Assembly (NCBI GenBank): GCA_044337705.1
Contig: JBIINB010000009.1
Location: 3,971 to 67,970 of the forward strand
Origin: JBEISR01 sp044337705
Lineage (GTDB): Bacteria > Planctomycetota > Planctomycetia > Pirellulales > Pirellulaceae
Length of the DNA stretch: 64,000 bases
Direction of reading: 5' to 3'
In this document: positions 16,065 to 24,849 of the stretch, piece after piece
Numbering within the stretch: position 1 is the first letter of the stretch
How the letters are laid out: each line of letters starts with the position of its first letter
Translations under genes and position numbers: made by a program
The notes under the pieces: generated by a model
Told to the model about the DNA's origin: nothing
Database searches by the model: none
The model's input: the letters and a program-made list of their open reading frames with translations, nothing else

Positions 16065-18701
16065 TCAGGCCCCGCGACCCTTCGATTGGAGACTCTGCCA
16101 TAACCCGATCAATTCCTGGCCGTAGTCGAGTTGCCCCAACTGACGGTCTCGTTCCAGACTCCATTTGCCACGGAGCAACTGGCACAGGTCCGGCTCCAGC
16201 AACCGGTCGATCTCCAGGGACCGACCCTGCTGGGCTGCCCGCCGCAGATCCCGCAACACTTCCCGCCAGGTCTTTCGCCGCGATGCGGCACATTCGGCCA
16301 AGTTATATCCAGCACTGGCCAGTCGCCATGTCCACTCCCAGTGATCGCTCTCCGGCAACCCGTTATCGACCAAATCCTCTTGCGCCGCTTCCTTGGCTTC
16401 GACTGGGATGGAGGTCATCGCGCTGGCATCTCCCTTGAAGCTCGCTCGTCCGGTTAAATCCTGCCCCTCGCTTCCAGTTGACTCCTTCGTCTTCGCTGCA
16501 ACGGCTAATTGCCCCGAAGCACCCTGAGGCATCCCATCCAAGCTCCGCAAACGCATCGCAACAGCGCCCGGCCAACGAATTCCACTGGGAAGCAGTTCCT
16601 TTCCTGCGGCGACTTCTTTCCCCAACGCGGAAAGCCCAAGCAGTGGTCGATGTTTCTGCAGCTCCGTCTGCTCCAGCACTCCGGCCGACAGCAGCGACTC
16701 CAGCAGCCCATTGGCTTCCGCCTGCTTCCACACCTTCAGCAATCCAAAACCTTCCAGCTTGGAAAGCCTCAGCCTCTGAATCTTGGCGTTCTCTGATCCA
16801 GCAAGGAACTGCGCCACCAGGGTCTTTCCAAGCCTTCCATGCAGCCGCCCCACCGCCTGAAGGACCTTGCGCACCGATCGTGCGATCGCGGCTTCCTGCT
16901 GTGTCGCCACCGCCTCCGATGCGGTGGCGACGGCAGCATCTCCCGCACCTAGATCTGGGCGAATTGGCGATGGCCCAGGATCGATGGTGAACCATCCGCT
17001 CTGATTGAGGCAACGGTCGCACGATCCGCATGGCCTGGCCTCGGGATCACCAAAGTAGCGGAGGACCGCCATCTGACGACACAGCTTTCCTTGCGCGTAA
17101 GCGATCGTCTGGTCCAACTTGTCGTAGTCAGCGGCTTTGCGAGCATCGAGCGTCTGGAAGTCGATCTTCAACTGATCAAAAGGGATATCGCGTTTCCGAA
17201 AATGGATCGCGCGGCCACGAAACGGTGGGACATACTCGATCGCTTCCAGTTGCGATAACGACCGCAACACCTCCTGCAGCGGATCCCGCTCGATCTCCGT
17301 TCGGTTGGACAGTGTGCCCAGAGAAAAATAGACCGATTCGTAGCGGCGATCCCCTACCATCTGCTCCAGCGCCCGAAGCACCTTGCGACGCCGCTGACTA
17401 GTTCTCGGCAACAGCTCGACCAGCGTTGGGAGGTCGCTGGAGATCCGCACCATCGCCTGCCCGGCTCCTGAATCCAGCCGCTCGATCACTCCCGACCTTG
17501 AGATCCACTGCAGCGCCGTTCCAATCGACTCGGCCGTCATCTCGATCTGCAATGCATCCCGCATATCCTGCAGCGTCATTTCGATGGGATCGGCTTCCAG
17601 CCCCTGAATGTACTCGTAGACCCGCTGGACCATCTCGCGCGGCGGATACGCATTCTCGATGAAGAATTCCTGGATATATCGATCCTGTCCAGAAAAGAGC
17701 AGCACACACTGCGATGCCAAGCCATCGCGTCCGGCTCGCCCTGCCTCCTGATAGTACGCTTCCAGACTTCCGGGCAGGTTGTAGTGGACGACGAACCTTA
17801 GATCGGACTTATCGATCCCCATTCCAAAGGCATTGGTGGCGACGATTGCGGGATATTCCCCTCGCATGAAGCGATCCTGCACAAACCTTCGCTGCTCTGG
17901 GGCCAGCCCAGCATGGTAGGCAGCCACCGGCAGCTTGACTTCCTGCCCCAGCCGCTCCACCAACTCCTCACACCGCTTTCGCGTCGCTGCGTAGATGATC
18001 CCCGCACCCGGTCCGGTCTTGAGAAATTCGATCAACTGCCGATCTTTCTCGCGGTCGGAATGGCATGGAATGACGCCGAAGTGTAAGTTCTTTCTGGCAA
18101 ATCCGGTGATAAACTGCTTGGGTTGCTGGAGGCCAAGTAGCTGGACGATATCCTGACGCACTCGGGGGGTGGCAGTAGCGGTCAGCGCGACGGTCTGCAC
18201 ACCTCCCAGCCATTGCCGAAAGGCACCGATACGGGAGTAATCCGGCCGGAAATCGTGCCCCCACTCGCTGATGCAGTGCGCCTCATCGATCGCCAATAGC
18301 TGGATAGGGGTTGCTCGGAGGGCCTCCAGAAATCTTGGATTCCGTAGACGTTCGGGCGCCACATAGACCAGCGAGTACTTTCCCCGCGCCACCTCCTGCA
18401 ACCGCTCCGTCTGCTCCCCCATCGTCAGTGTGCTGTTGATCAAGGTCGCCGAGATGGAACGTCGTTGCAATGCGTCGACCTGATCCTTCATCAGGGCGAT
18501 CAGGGGGGAGACGACCACGGTCAGACCTGGCCTCAAGACGGCGGGCAGCTGGTAGCAGAGACTCTTTCCACCCCCGGTGGGCATGACGCAAAGACAGTCA
18601 TGTCCTTCGAGGATATGGTCGATCACTTCGGCTTGGCCGGGGCGGAACTGACTGAGCCCGAATCGAGGGAGCGCTTCGGTCGCATTCCAATGAGATCCCA
18701 T
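16065..18701 (-). CDS. recQ: ATP-dependent DNA helicase RecQ, long form
   Basis: RecQ unwinds DNA 3'-5' in recombination and fork repair. Visible elements are the Walker A motif MPTGGGKSLCYQ (K46), the DEAH box (139-142) with HCISEWGHDFRPDY, motif V/VI segments GMGIDKSDLRFVVHYNLP and QEAGRAGRDG, and the RQC zinc site with C541, C558, C561 and C564. The start is ATG 18701 with AAGGAAGGAG upstream. The frame extends 26 codons further but the family begins here. At 878 residues it is much longer than E. coli RecQ (609). I do not see a clear HRDC domain in the roughly 300 residues after the zinc site, whose last 100 form a helical region of unknown role. It is downstream of an LRR lipoprotein gene (gap about 135). 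Confidence 0.95.
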   Translation of the reverse strand: MGSHWNATEALPRFGLSQFRPGQAEVIDHILEGHDCLCVMPTGGGKSLCYQLPAVLRPGLTVVVSPLIALMKDQVDALQRRSISATLINSTLTMGEQTERLQEVARGKYSLVYVAPERLRNPRFLEALRATPIQLLAIDEAHCISEWGHDFRPDYSRIGAFRQWLGGVQTVALTATATPRVRQDIVQLLGLQQPKQFITGFARKNLHFGVIPCHSDREKDRQLIEFLKTGPGAGIIYAATRKRCEELVERLGQEVKLPVAAYHAGLAPEQRRFVQDRFMRGEYPAIVATNAFGMGIDKSDLRFVVHYNLPGSLEAYYQEAGRAGRDGLASQCVLLFSGQDRYIQEFFIENAYPPREMVQRVYEYIQGLEADPIEMTLQDMRDALQIEMTAESIGTALQWISRSGVIERLDSGAGQAMVRISSDLPTLVELLPRTSQRRRKVLRALEQMVGDRRYESVYFSLGTLSNRTEIERDPLQEVLRSLSQLEAIEYVPPFRGRAIHFRKRDIPFDQLKIDFQTLDARKAADYDKLDQTIAYAQGKLCRQMAVLRYFGDPEARPCGSCDRCLNQSGWFTIDPGPSPIRPDLGAGDAAVATASEAVATQQEAAIARSVRKVLQAVGRLHGRLGKTLVAQFLAGSENAKIQRLRLSKLEGFGLLKVWKQAEANGLLESLLSAGVLEQTELQKHRPLLGLSALGKEVAAGKELLPSGIRWPGAVAMRLRSLDGMPQGASGQLAVAAKTKESTGSEGQDLTGRASFKGDASAMTSIPVEAKEAAQEDLVDNGLPESDHWEWTWRLASAGYNLAECAASRRKTWREVLRDLRRAAQQGRSLEIDRLLEPDLCQLLRGKWSLERDRQLGQLDYGQELIGLWQSLQSKGRGA

Positions 18702-18835
18702 GGCATGCGACTCCTTCCTTGCCAACTCCAACCCTCTGAAACCAAGCCGCCGGCCGTCGAACTTGCATCCGCTTCGCAAACGTTCGATTCAGCGGACCAT
18801 TTGTAGCGGTCCGTCCAAGCTTGCGATCGGTCGGA

Positions 18836-20194
18836 TCAGTAGCTGACCTTCGTCAGGTTTGGGCAAGCCGCCTTCAACTGCTCGACGGCCTTTTTCGAGA
18901 CGACCGTATTGTCCAAACGGAGCTCCCGCAGTTCCTTGAGCCCCACCAGCCCTTGGAGCGCTTCGTCGGTCACCCCGGTCTTGCCGAGGTGAAGAAACTC
19001 CAGCCCCTTCATCTTGGAAATGTGCTCGATCGATCCATCGGTGACATCGTAAATATCATCCAGGTTCAATCGCTTCAGTGGCAGATCCACAAGATGGGCC
19101 AGCCCGGAGTCGGTGATCCGGGTATGCCAGAGATTCAGATCCTCCAGCTTCTTCAATTGACCGATCGCCAACAGCGCCTCATCCCCCGTCTTTGTCTCGC
19201 TAAGATCCAGCGTCGTCAGCTCAGGAAAATGCTTCAGATGCTCGACCAGACCTTTGCTGGTGATACTGGAATCTCGCAGCTTCATCTTCTGCATTCCCGA
19301 AGCTCCAGCAAGTGCTGCCAGAGCGCCGTCTCCCACCTGAGTACGGAACACATCCAGTTCCCGGAGCTTGGTCATGCCGCTGAGATTTGCAAATCCCGCG
19401 TCGGTCACCGCACAATCCTGAAAACTGAGGGCCACCATGTTGGTCATCCCCTTGAGGCTGGCCATGCCGGCATCGGTGATCTGCTTACCCCAAAGACTGA
19501 TATTGCGCAGTTTGGTCAGGCCGGTCAGGTGCGCCAGGCCGGCGTCGGTGACCAGCGGGCAATCGGAAAGATCGATCAGTTCCAGGCCGGTGGCGCCGGC
19601 CAGGTGCGCCAGCCCGGCATCGGTCAGCTTGGTTCGGGGGGCTCGCAGCCTTTTGAGCGCTGTCGTCCCGGCGAGGCTTTTGAGGCATTCATCGGTGATA
19701 TTGCATCGATCGAGATTGATGTCTTCCAGCTTGGGTAGCTTGGCCAACAGAGCGATACCGGCATCGGTCACCGCGCACTGCGCCATCCGAAGATTCCTCA
19801 GCCCCGCCAGCTTCGTGATCGCCGGGACCGCCTCATCGGACACCGAAGGGCCGGAGATCGACAGGGTTGTCAGAGAGGGGAGCTTAGTGAGCGATTCCAG
19901 CTGGGTGGTCCAACCATCCGAGCACCGCGAGAAATCGACGGCGGTGACCTGCCCCGTTGAGTTTTTTGTCAGCTCAATTCCAGGAATCGCCTGGAGAGCG
20001 GTGAGGACCTGGGAGTCATCCAGGAGAGCAGGGGCCTTGGCGGTAGCCGCTGACGCTGCTTTGGCTGGATCACCCGAGGAGCTTGCGGGTGCCGACTTTT
20101 TCTCGCTGGCCGCCGGGGCGCAGCCCACCACCGCCACTAGGCTCCCCAGCAACCATCGGCCGAGAAGCGTTCGATTTGTCTTCCAATGGCGCAT
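18836..20194 (-). CDS. Leucine-rich-repeat lipoprotein
   Basis: The 452-residue product begins with a lipoprotein signal, WLLGSLVAVVGCAPA, with the lipobox cysteine at about residue 26, then a Ser/Ala/Lys linker. From about residue 100 to the end there are roughly 14-15 leucine-rich repeats of about 24 residues with a core such as VTDAGLAHLTGLTKLRNISL (bacterial TDAG type). Such solenoids usually bind proteins. The mature form should be membrane-tethered in the periplasm-like space. I choose ATG 20194 because GGGAG lies six bases before it. It follows trpA by 82 bases and precedes recQ, so it may be read through from trp, but no functional link is evident. Confidence 0.9.
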   Translation of the reverse strand: MRHWKTNRTLLGRWLLGSLVAVVGCAPAASEKKSAPASSSGDPAKAASAATAKAPALLDDSQVLTALQAIPGIELTKNSTGQVTAVDFSRCSDGWTTQLESLTKLPSLTTLSISGPSVSDEAVPAITKLAGLRNLRMAQCAVTDAGIALLAKLPKLEDINLDRCNITDECLKSLAGTTALKRLRAPRTKLTDAGLAHLAGATGLELIDLSDCPLVTDAGLAHLTGLTKLRNISLWGKQITDAGMASLKGMTNMVALSFQDCAVTDAGFANLSGMTKLRELDVFRTQVGDGALAALAGASGMQKMKLRDSSITSKGLVEHLKHFPELTTLDLSETKTGDEALLAIGQLKKLEDLNLWHTRITDSGLAHLVDLPLKRLNLDDIYDVTDGSIEHISKMKGLEFLHLGKTGVTDEALQGLVGLKELRELRLDNTVVSKKAVEQLKAACPNLTKVSY

Positions 20195-20276
20195 TGGATC
20201 TCCCATCACGGTTAGAAATTTGCTTGCACGCCGGGGTAGGGCGATCTCTTTTTCCGGCCGGCTCCCCGGCTCGGTA

Positions 20277-21089
20277 TCACTCCCCAGCTTTCGACAAAGG
20301 CTCCATCAATTCTTTGACCAGACCGTCGACCCGCTCCAGAACCCGGTCCGGCCCGTCGGCATCGTGCTGGGCCAACAGCCGCACCATCGCCGATCCAACG
20401 ATCAGACCATCGGCTACCGGCGCCAGCAATCGCACGTGCTCGGGTCGACTGATTCCAAAGCCGATGCAGATCGGTAGTGGCGTCTTGCTGCGTAGCCACT
20501 GCACCCGGTCAGCCAAGCCTTCGGGCAATTCAGTTCGTTCCCCGGTAATTCCGGTGACGGAGACAAAGTAAAGAAAACCTGACGAACTTTCTGCGATCCT
20601 CAAGGCTCTCTCTTCAGGAGTCGTCGGCGTCACCAACTGGATCAAACTGAAATCGCGATCTCGACAGATCTTTGCCAGCGGGCCGCTTTCTTCCACCAGC
20701 AGATCGGGGACGATGGCCCCTGCCACCCCCGCTTTTTGTGCCTCGTCGACAAAACGCTCCAGGCCATGCCGATACATGATCGCATAGGAAACCATCGTCA
20801 CCACCGGCATGCTTCGGTGTGGCTTGGTTTCTTCCAGCATCTGGACAACCGACCGCCATTTCAAGTGCTTGCCGAGGGCGCGCTGATACGAAGCCTGAAT
20901 CACCGGTCCATCGGCGATGGGATCGCTGTAGGGAATCCCCAGTTCGGCCATGGAACATCCGAGTTCTTCCAACCGCTTCAGAAGCCTTGCGGTGAAAGCC
21001 AGATCGGGATCCCCAGCCGTGATGAAGGGAAGAAACCCCTTGCGGCCTTCGGCCTTCAAACGCACAAACAGCCGATCGACATCAGACAT
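20277..21089 (-). CDS. trpA: Tryptophan synthase alpha subunit
   Basis: TrpA cleaves indole-3-glycerol phosphate to indole and glyceraldehyde-3-phosphate. The catalytic acids are seen as E49 in MAELGIPYSDP and D60 in DPIADGP. The phosphate-binding end of the barrel is represented by GFGISRPEHV and GLIVGSAMV. The ATG at 21089 gives MSDVDRLFVRLKAEGRKGFL, the usual family N-terminus. The frame could begin three codons earlier at GTG. At 270 residues the length is normal. It follows trpB by 120 bases on the same strand, the usual trpB-trpA order, but no other trp genes are in the window. Confidence 0.97.
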   Translation of the reverse strand: MSDVDRLFVRLKAEGRKGFLPFITAGDPDLAFTARLLKRLEELGCSMAELGIPYSDPIADGPVIQASYQRALGKHLKWRSVVQMLEETKPHRSMPVVTMVSYAIMYRHGLERFVDEAQKAGVAGAIVPDLLVEESGPLAKICRDRDFSLIQLVTPTTPEERALRIAESSSGFLYFVSVTGITGERTELPEGLADRVQWLRSKTPLPICIGFGISRPEHVRLLAPVADGLIVGSAMVRLLAQHDADGPDRVLERVDGLVKELMEPLSKAGE

Positions 21090-21209
21090 CGTTGCCACCC
21101 GCCTCCTCTGCTACTTCCGCTCGCGCTGGATGCCACAACCACCGATCGAACGCCGCGATGCATCCAACCTGGTGAGGTGGTCTGCTCAGCCTTGGCCCCG
21201 CATCGTCGA

Positions 21210-22454
21210 TCACCACGTCTCGCCACGCAGGCGTGCCAGTTCGAGGGCATCCTTATCACCGCGGCCACTCAAACAGATCACCAAGTGCTGATCCTTCGAC
21301 ATGGTCCGCGCCAACTCGACCGCTTTGGCGATCGCATGACTGGTTTCCAGAGCCGCCAGAATTCCCTCCTGCCGCGCCAGCAGGTCAAAGGCGGCCAGCG
21401 CATCCTGATCCTCGCATGCGGTGTATTCGACGCGATGGGTATCTTTCCAGTAACTGTGCTCGGGGCCGACACCGGGATAATCCAGTCCGGCGCTCATCGA
21501 ATGCACATCGGAAGTCTGCCCGTCCTCATCCTGCATGACGTAGCTGAACGATCCGTGGAGCACTCCAGGCGATCCGTAGGAAAGAGGCGATGCATGGTCG
21601 CCCGGCTTGCTGCCGCGTCCCCCGGCTTCCACTCCGACCAGTCTTACCTGACGATCCTCGACAAACGGGTAGAACATCCCAGCCGCATTGCTGCCGCCGC
21701 CAACACAGGCGATCACCGCATCGGGCAGCCTTCCAATCGCCTCGATCGACTGCGCCTTGGTCTCGCAACCGATCACCGACTGAAAGTCTCGCACGATCAT
21801 CGGGAAGGGATGCGGTCCGATCACCGAACCGATAATGTAATGCGTCGTCTCAACGCTGGACATCCAATCTCGCATCGCTTCATTGACCGCATCGCGCAGC
21901 GTCCGCGACCCCGATTCCACCGGATGCACCGTAGCCCCCATCAGACGCATGCTGAAGACGTTTGGTTTCTGCCGACGCACATCCTCAGCCCCCATGTAGA
22001 CGACGCATGGAAATCCGAAGTGCGCGCAAGCCGTGGCCGTCGCTACCCCATGCTGCCCCGCCCCCGTCTCGGCAATCACTCGCTTCTTGCCCATCCTTCG
22101 CGTCAGCAGGGCCTGACCGAGGGTGTTGTTGATCTTGTGCGCGCCAGTGTGATTGAGATCTTCACGCTTCAGCCAGATCTGGGCGCCGCCGGCGTAATCG
22201 GTCAACCGTTTGGCCAGGTAGAGCGGAGAAGGGCGGCCGACAAATCGCTTGAGCAATTCATTCAGCTCGGCACGAAACCCTGCGTCCTGCTGCGCCTTGT
22301 GGTACTCCTCTTCCAACTGCATCAGTGCCCGCATCAGCGTTTCGGGCACAAATCGCCCTCCATAGGGCCCAAAGCGTCCCTGGCGATCGGGTACCTGCTT
22401 GCTGGCCGCTCCCAAAGCGTCCTCGCCTATCTTCCGTCCGTCGGCAACGCTCAT
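21210..22454 (-). CDS. trpB: Tryptophan synthase beta subunit
   Basis: TrpB condenses indole with L-serine on PLP. The PLP lysine K107 lies in GAHKINNTLGQAL, the catalytic-loop motif ETGAGQHGVA follows, and the phosphate-binding CVGGGSNAAGMF is present. The early motif GRFGPYGGRFVPETLM is diagnostic of the canonical (TrpB1) form that pairs with TrpA. The length of 414 residues is normal. ATG 22454 has AAAGGAGG with six-base spacing. The gene is divergent from queC with a 280-base intergenic region. I saw no Trp-rich leader peptide or attenuator in it. Confidence 0.98.
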   Translation of the reverse strand: MSVADGRKIGEDALGAASKQVPDRQGRFGPYGGRFVPETLMRALMQLEEEYHKAQQDAGFRAELNELLKRFVGRPSPLYLAKRLTDYAGGAQIWLKREDLNHTGAHKINNTLGQALLTRRMGKKRVIAETGAGQHGVATATACAHFGFPCVVYMGAEDVRRQKPNVFSMRLMGATVHPVESGSRTLRDAVNEAMRDWMSSVETTHYIIGSVIGPHPFPMIVRDFQSVIGCETKAQSIEAIGRLPDAVIACVGGGSNAAGMFYPFVEDRQVRLVGVEAGGRGSKPGDHASPLSYGSPGVLHGSFSYVMQDEDGQTSDVHSMSAGLDYPGVGPEHSYWKDTHRVEYTACEDQDALAAFDLLARQEGILAALETSHAIAKAVELARTMSKDQHLVICLSGRGDKDALELARLRGETW

Positions 22455-22673
22455 CGCGCGCCTCCTTTCCCCTCAGTGCCGCAGTTCAGGCCGTCTGGTC
22501 TGTTGGTTCTCTGCGAATCGCTTATTCTCGCCCCCATGCCATGGATGGTCAAGGACACGCCTCTCCCCAGATCCCCACCGCAGGTCCCGAAGGTCTACCC
22601 GGCCCTCAGAGGACCGGCATAACCAGTCACCAAGGAAATCGGGGCTTCGATCGGTCGGTCGATCCGTTAAGAT

Positions 22674-22703
22674 CATCCCCTTGGGATGCTCGAATTTGCA
22701 TCC
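22674..22703 (+). promoter_or_regulatory. Two mutually exclusive short hairpins in the queC leader
   Basis: CATCCC (22674-22679) can pair with GGGATG (22683-22688). Part of that same strand, GGATGC (22684-22689), can instead pair with GCATCC (22698-22703). The structures exclude each other and end 31 bases before the queC ATG. This resembles a simple switch, but the stems are only six bases and the sequence does not match a preQ1 aptamer. Confidence 0.25.
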
Positions 22704-22734
22704 GTTCCATTCACGATTCCCGGAGGCCCCCAGG

Positions 22735-23433
22735 ATGGCGCTCGGATCCAGAAAAGCAGTCGTTCTGCTCAGCGGTGGCCTCGACTCAGCCACCACCCTG
22801 GCCATCGCTCGACGCGAAGGGTTTTCATGCTATGCCATCAGCTTTCGGTATGGGCAGCGCCATGGCGTGGAGCTCACGCATGCTGCCTGGCAAGCCAGCC
22901 GACAGGGGGTCGTCCAGCATCTGGTGGTCGATATCGCCCCAGGCGTCCTGGCTGGTTCGGCGCTGACCGATCCGGGACTGGCTGTTCCCAAACATCAGTC
23001 GGCCGATCAGATCGGCCGGGAGATCCCGATCACCTACGTTCCGGCTCGCAATACCCTCTTTCTCAGTTACGCGCTGGGGTGGGCCGAGGTTTTGGGAGCA
23101 TTCGATCTGTTTGCGGGGGTCAACGCACTGGACTACAGCGGCTACCCAGACTGCCGCCCGGAGTACATCGATGCGTTCGAGAAAATGGCCAACCTAGCGC
23201 TCAAGGCGACGACTCAAGGAGGCGGCACACTGCGGATTCACGTCCCCTTGATCCAATGGACCAAGGGAGAAATCATACGGCAAGGATTGGCTCTAGGAGT
23301 CGATTACGGGAACACATCCAGTTGCTACGACCCGTCGGATGAGGGATGGGCCTGCGGCCATTGCGATTCCTGCCTTTTGCGGCGAAAGGGTTTCGCGGAA
23401 AACCAGACGGCCGACCCGGCTCGATATCAGTGA
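22735..23433 (+). CDS. queC: 7-cyano-7-deazaguanine synthase
   Basis: QueC converts 7-carboxy-7-deazaguanine to preQ0 with ATP and ammonia, in the queuosine tRNA-modification pathway. The PP-loop SGGLDSATT is at residues 13-21, and the zinc-binding cysteines C197, C207, C210 and C213 lie in the C-terminal segment that includes WACGHCDSCLLRRKGF. At 232 residues it is typical in length. I start at ATG 22735 because GGAGG is eight bases upstream and the family begins just before the PP-loop. The frame runs 112 codons further upstream into non-homologous sequence. No other que genes are nearby. Confidence 0.97.
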   Translation: MALGSRKAVVLLSGGLDSATTLAIARREGFSCYAISFRYGQRHGVELTHAAWQASRQGVVQHLVVDIAPGVLAGSALTDPGLAVPKHQSADQIGREIPITYVPARNTLFLSYALGWAEVLGAFDLFAGVNALDYSGYPDCRPEYIDAFEKMANLALKATTQGGGTLRIHVPLIQWTKGEIIRQGLALGVDYGNTSSCYDPSDEGWACGHCDSCLLRRKGFAENQTADPARYQ

Positions 23434-23579
23434 TGCGACCAGTTGGCGCCTCAAACCATCCACTCCCCAGGCTCCATCACCGATTGCCCACAGACGTGCG
23501 AAGAGACATCATGGTTGGCTCGCTGCAACGTCCTTCTCGTCGCTCTTTATCGCCCAATCGCTCCCCAAGGTGACCCTCT

Positions 23580-24053
23580 ATGTACTGCACTGATTCCGCC
23601 ATGCACCAGGAAATCGTCTCCCTGATCGCCACACGCAAGACGCTGATCCTGGCGACACGCAGCCCCCATGACGAATTTCCAGAGGCAAGCTACACCCCGT
23701 TCATCAACCACCAAGAACGTTTCTACATCCTGGTCAGCCAACTGGCAAAACACACGCAGCACCTAGCCGACTCCCGGCTCTGCCATGTCCTCTTTTTGGA
23801 GGATGAATCGACTGCCGTCAATGTATTTGCCCGCAAAAGGGTCAGCTTTCGATGCGTGGTGCATCGAGTCGATCGCCCCGCCGACCGCGCGGAGCAACTG
23901 CTGGACCAGATGCAGCAGAAGTTCGGACCAACCATCGGCATCCTCCGTGGGCTAGGGGACTTCCTCCTCCTGGAATTGGCACCCCGCGAAGGACTCTTCG
24001 TGCGTGGCTTCGGCCAAGCCTTCCCTATCTCCCCTACGACAAAAGACGCCTGA
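23580..24053 (+). CDS. HugZ-like pyridoxamine 5'-phosphate oxidase-fold protein
   Basis: The 157-residue product has the split-barrel flavin/haem-binding fold. The early strand TLILATRSPHDEFPEASYTPF is followed by FYILVSQLAKHTQHL, a pattern seen in HugZ-type haem-utilisation proteins, and it ends with GLGDFLLLELAPREGLFVRGFG, again HugZ-like. HugZ proteins bind and may degrade haem, while other family members use FMN or F420. I cannot tell which cofactor applies here. The start has AAGGTGA upstream. A second in-frame ATG lies at 23601. The gene is 146 bases after queC with no clear link to it. Confidence 0.75.
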   Translation: MYCTDSAMHQEIVSLIATRKTLILATRSPHDEFPEASYTPFINHQERFYILVSQLAKHTQHLADSRLCHVLFLEDESTAVNVFARKRVSFRCVVHRVDRPADRAEQLLDQMQQKFGPTIGILRGLGDFLLLELAPREGLFVRGFGQAFPISPTTKDA

Positions 24054-24065
24054 CGGGCCCCCTAC

Positions 24066-24085
24066 ATTCTAACATGCGTTAGAAT
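24066..24085. repeat. Perfect 8-base inverted repeat between convergent genes
   Basis: ATTCTAAC, a 4-base centre ATGC and GTTAGAAT form a dyad 12 bases after the HugZ-like gene stop. It is AT-rich and has no T-tract, so it is either a weak bidirectional terminator or a protein-binding dyad. I cannot decide between these. Confidence 0.4.
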
Positions 24086-24215
24086 ATCATTTCGCCCCAG
24101 AGCCCGCACCTTCGCCGCGATCGCGCTGTCGGCCGGTCGTCAGACTGGCGAACGCGCTTGCGAGCCTCCCGACCTGTGCTGTGCTCCGCCACTGTGAGGC
24201 CACCACCATCGCAGG

Positions 24216-24710
24216 TCAAAACGCTTTGCGATCCTCGCAGGACTCAAAGGCGCTGCGGTAGTGCGTGATCGAATCAGGATGACATCGGCCTGGATCCAGC
24301 ACAATAGCGACGACATCGAAACGAGCCGGCAGGTTCCAAAGCCGGTATCGCGTCAGATATTCCTGAGCACATCGAGTCAATTGCCACTGCTTGCGATGGT
24401 CCACCGAATCGGCAGGGCCTTCCCCCGCCTCTGCTGCTCGCCATGTCTTCACTTCGACAAAAACCAGCTGTCTGCGGTCGAGCATCACCAAGTCGATCTC
24501 GCCCACCCAGGAGCGATAGCCCGCCTCTAGGCAGCGATACCCCAGCCTCTGCAGGTAACGCCTGGCAATCGCCTCCCCTCTGGCTCCCAGCGCCGTGCCT
24601 CCTGGCCGGTACATTCCTGCGCCAAGTGACCTCTGGGCACGATCGATCAGGCTGTAGATCGCTGCGCGTGCCACGCTTTGGCATCCCTCGCGCCACCTGG
24701 ACAGACCCAT
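24216..24710 (-). CDS. yraN: UPF0102/YraN-family endonuclease-like protein
   Basis: This is a small protein of the YraN family with an endonuclease-like core. The motif WVGEIDLVMLDRRQLVFVEVK carries the acidic D and ExK residues of the PD-(D/E)xK nuclease fold, and GARGEAIARRYLQRLGY is the usual N-terminal helix. The biological role of the family is not settled. I give ATG 24710 (GGAG eight bases upstream, 164 residues), but many relatives begin near the ATG at 24614 (MYRPGGTALGARGE), so the first 32 residues may not be translated. It follows rplS, but a terminator hairpin lies between them. Confidence 0.85.
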   Translation of the reverse strand: MGLSRWREGCQSVARAAIYSLIDRAQRSLGAGMYRPGGTALGARGEAIARRYLQRLGYRCLEAGYRSWVGEIDLVMLDRRQLVFVEVKTWRAAEAGEGPADSVDHRKQWQLTRCAQEYLTRYRLWNLPARFDVVAIVLDPGRCHPDSITHYRSAFESCEDRKAF

Positions 24711-24726
24711 CCCACCGACTCCGCGC

Positions 24727-24776
24727 AAGAAAAAGGCTCCCGGAATCTCATCGTTCGATGGAATCCTAGGAGCCTT
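24727..24776 (-). terminator. Rho-independent terminator downstream of rplS
   Basis: On the minus strand AAGGCTCC (24776-24769) pairs with GGAGCCTT (24740-24733), with an inner CATCG/CGATG stem, and runs into TTTTTCTT. It lies about 75 bases after the rplS stop and just before yraN, so yraN probably needs its own promoter or readthrough. Confidence 0.75.
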
Positions 24777-24849
24777 GGTGGATTTGGTCCAATTCCGCTG
24801 CAGATCGGTTCAGGCGCAGATCAACGCCATCGAGTCCAATCCAGCACCA

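Noticed and set aside
20736..22622. A 628-residue plus-strand open frame over trpA and trpB
   Set aside because: The opposite strand encodes well-conserved tryptophan synthase subunits with active-site residues, and the plus-strand product has no family features.
22621..22735. preQ1 riboswitch upstream of queC
   Set aside because: No preQ1-I or preQ1-II consensus is seen. Only the short alternative stems reported separately are present.
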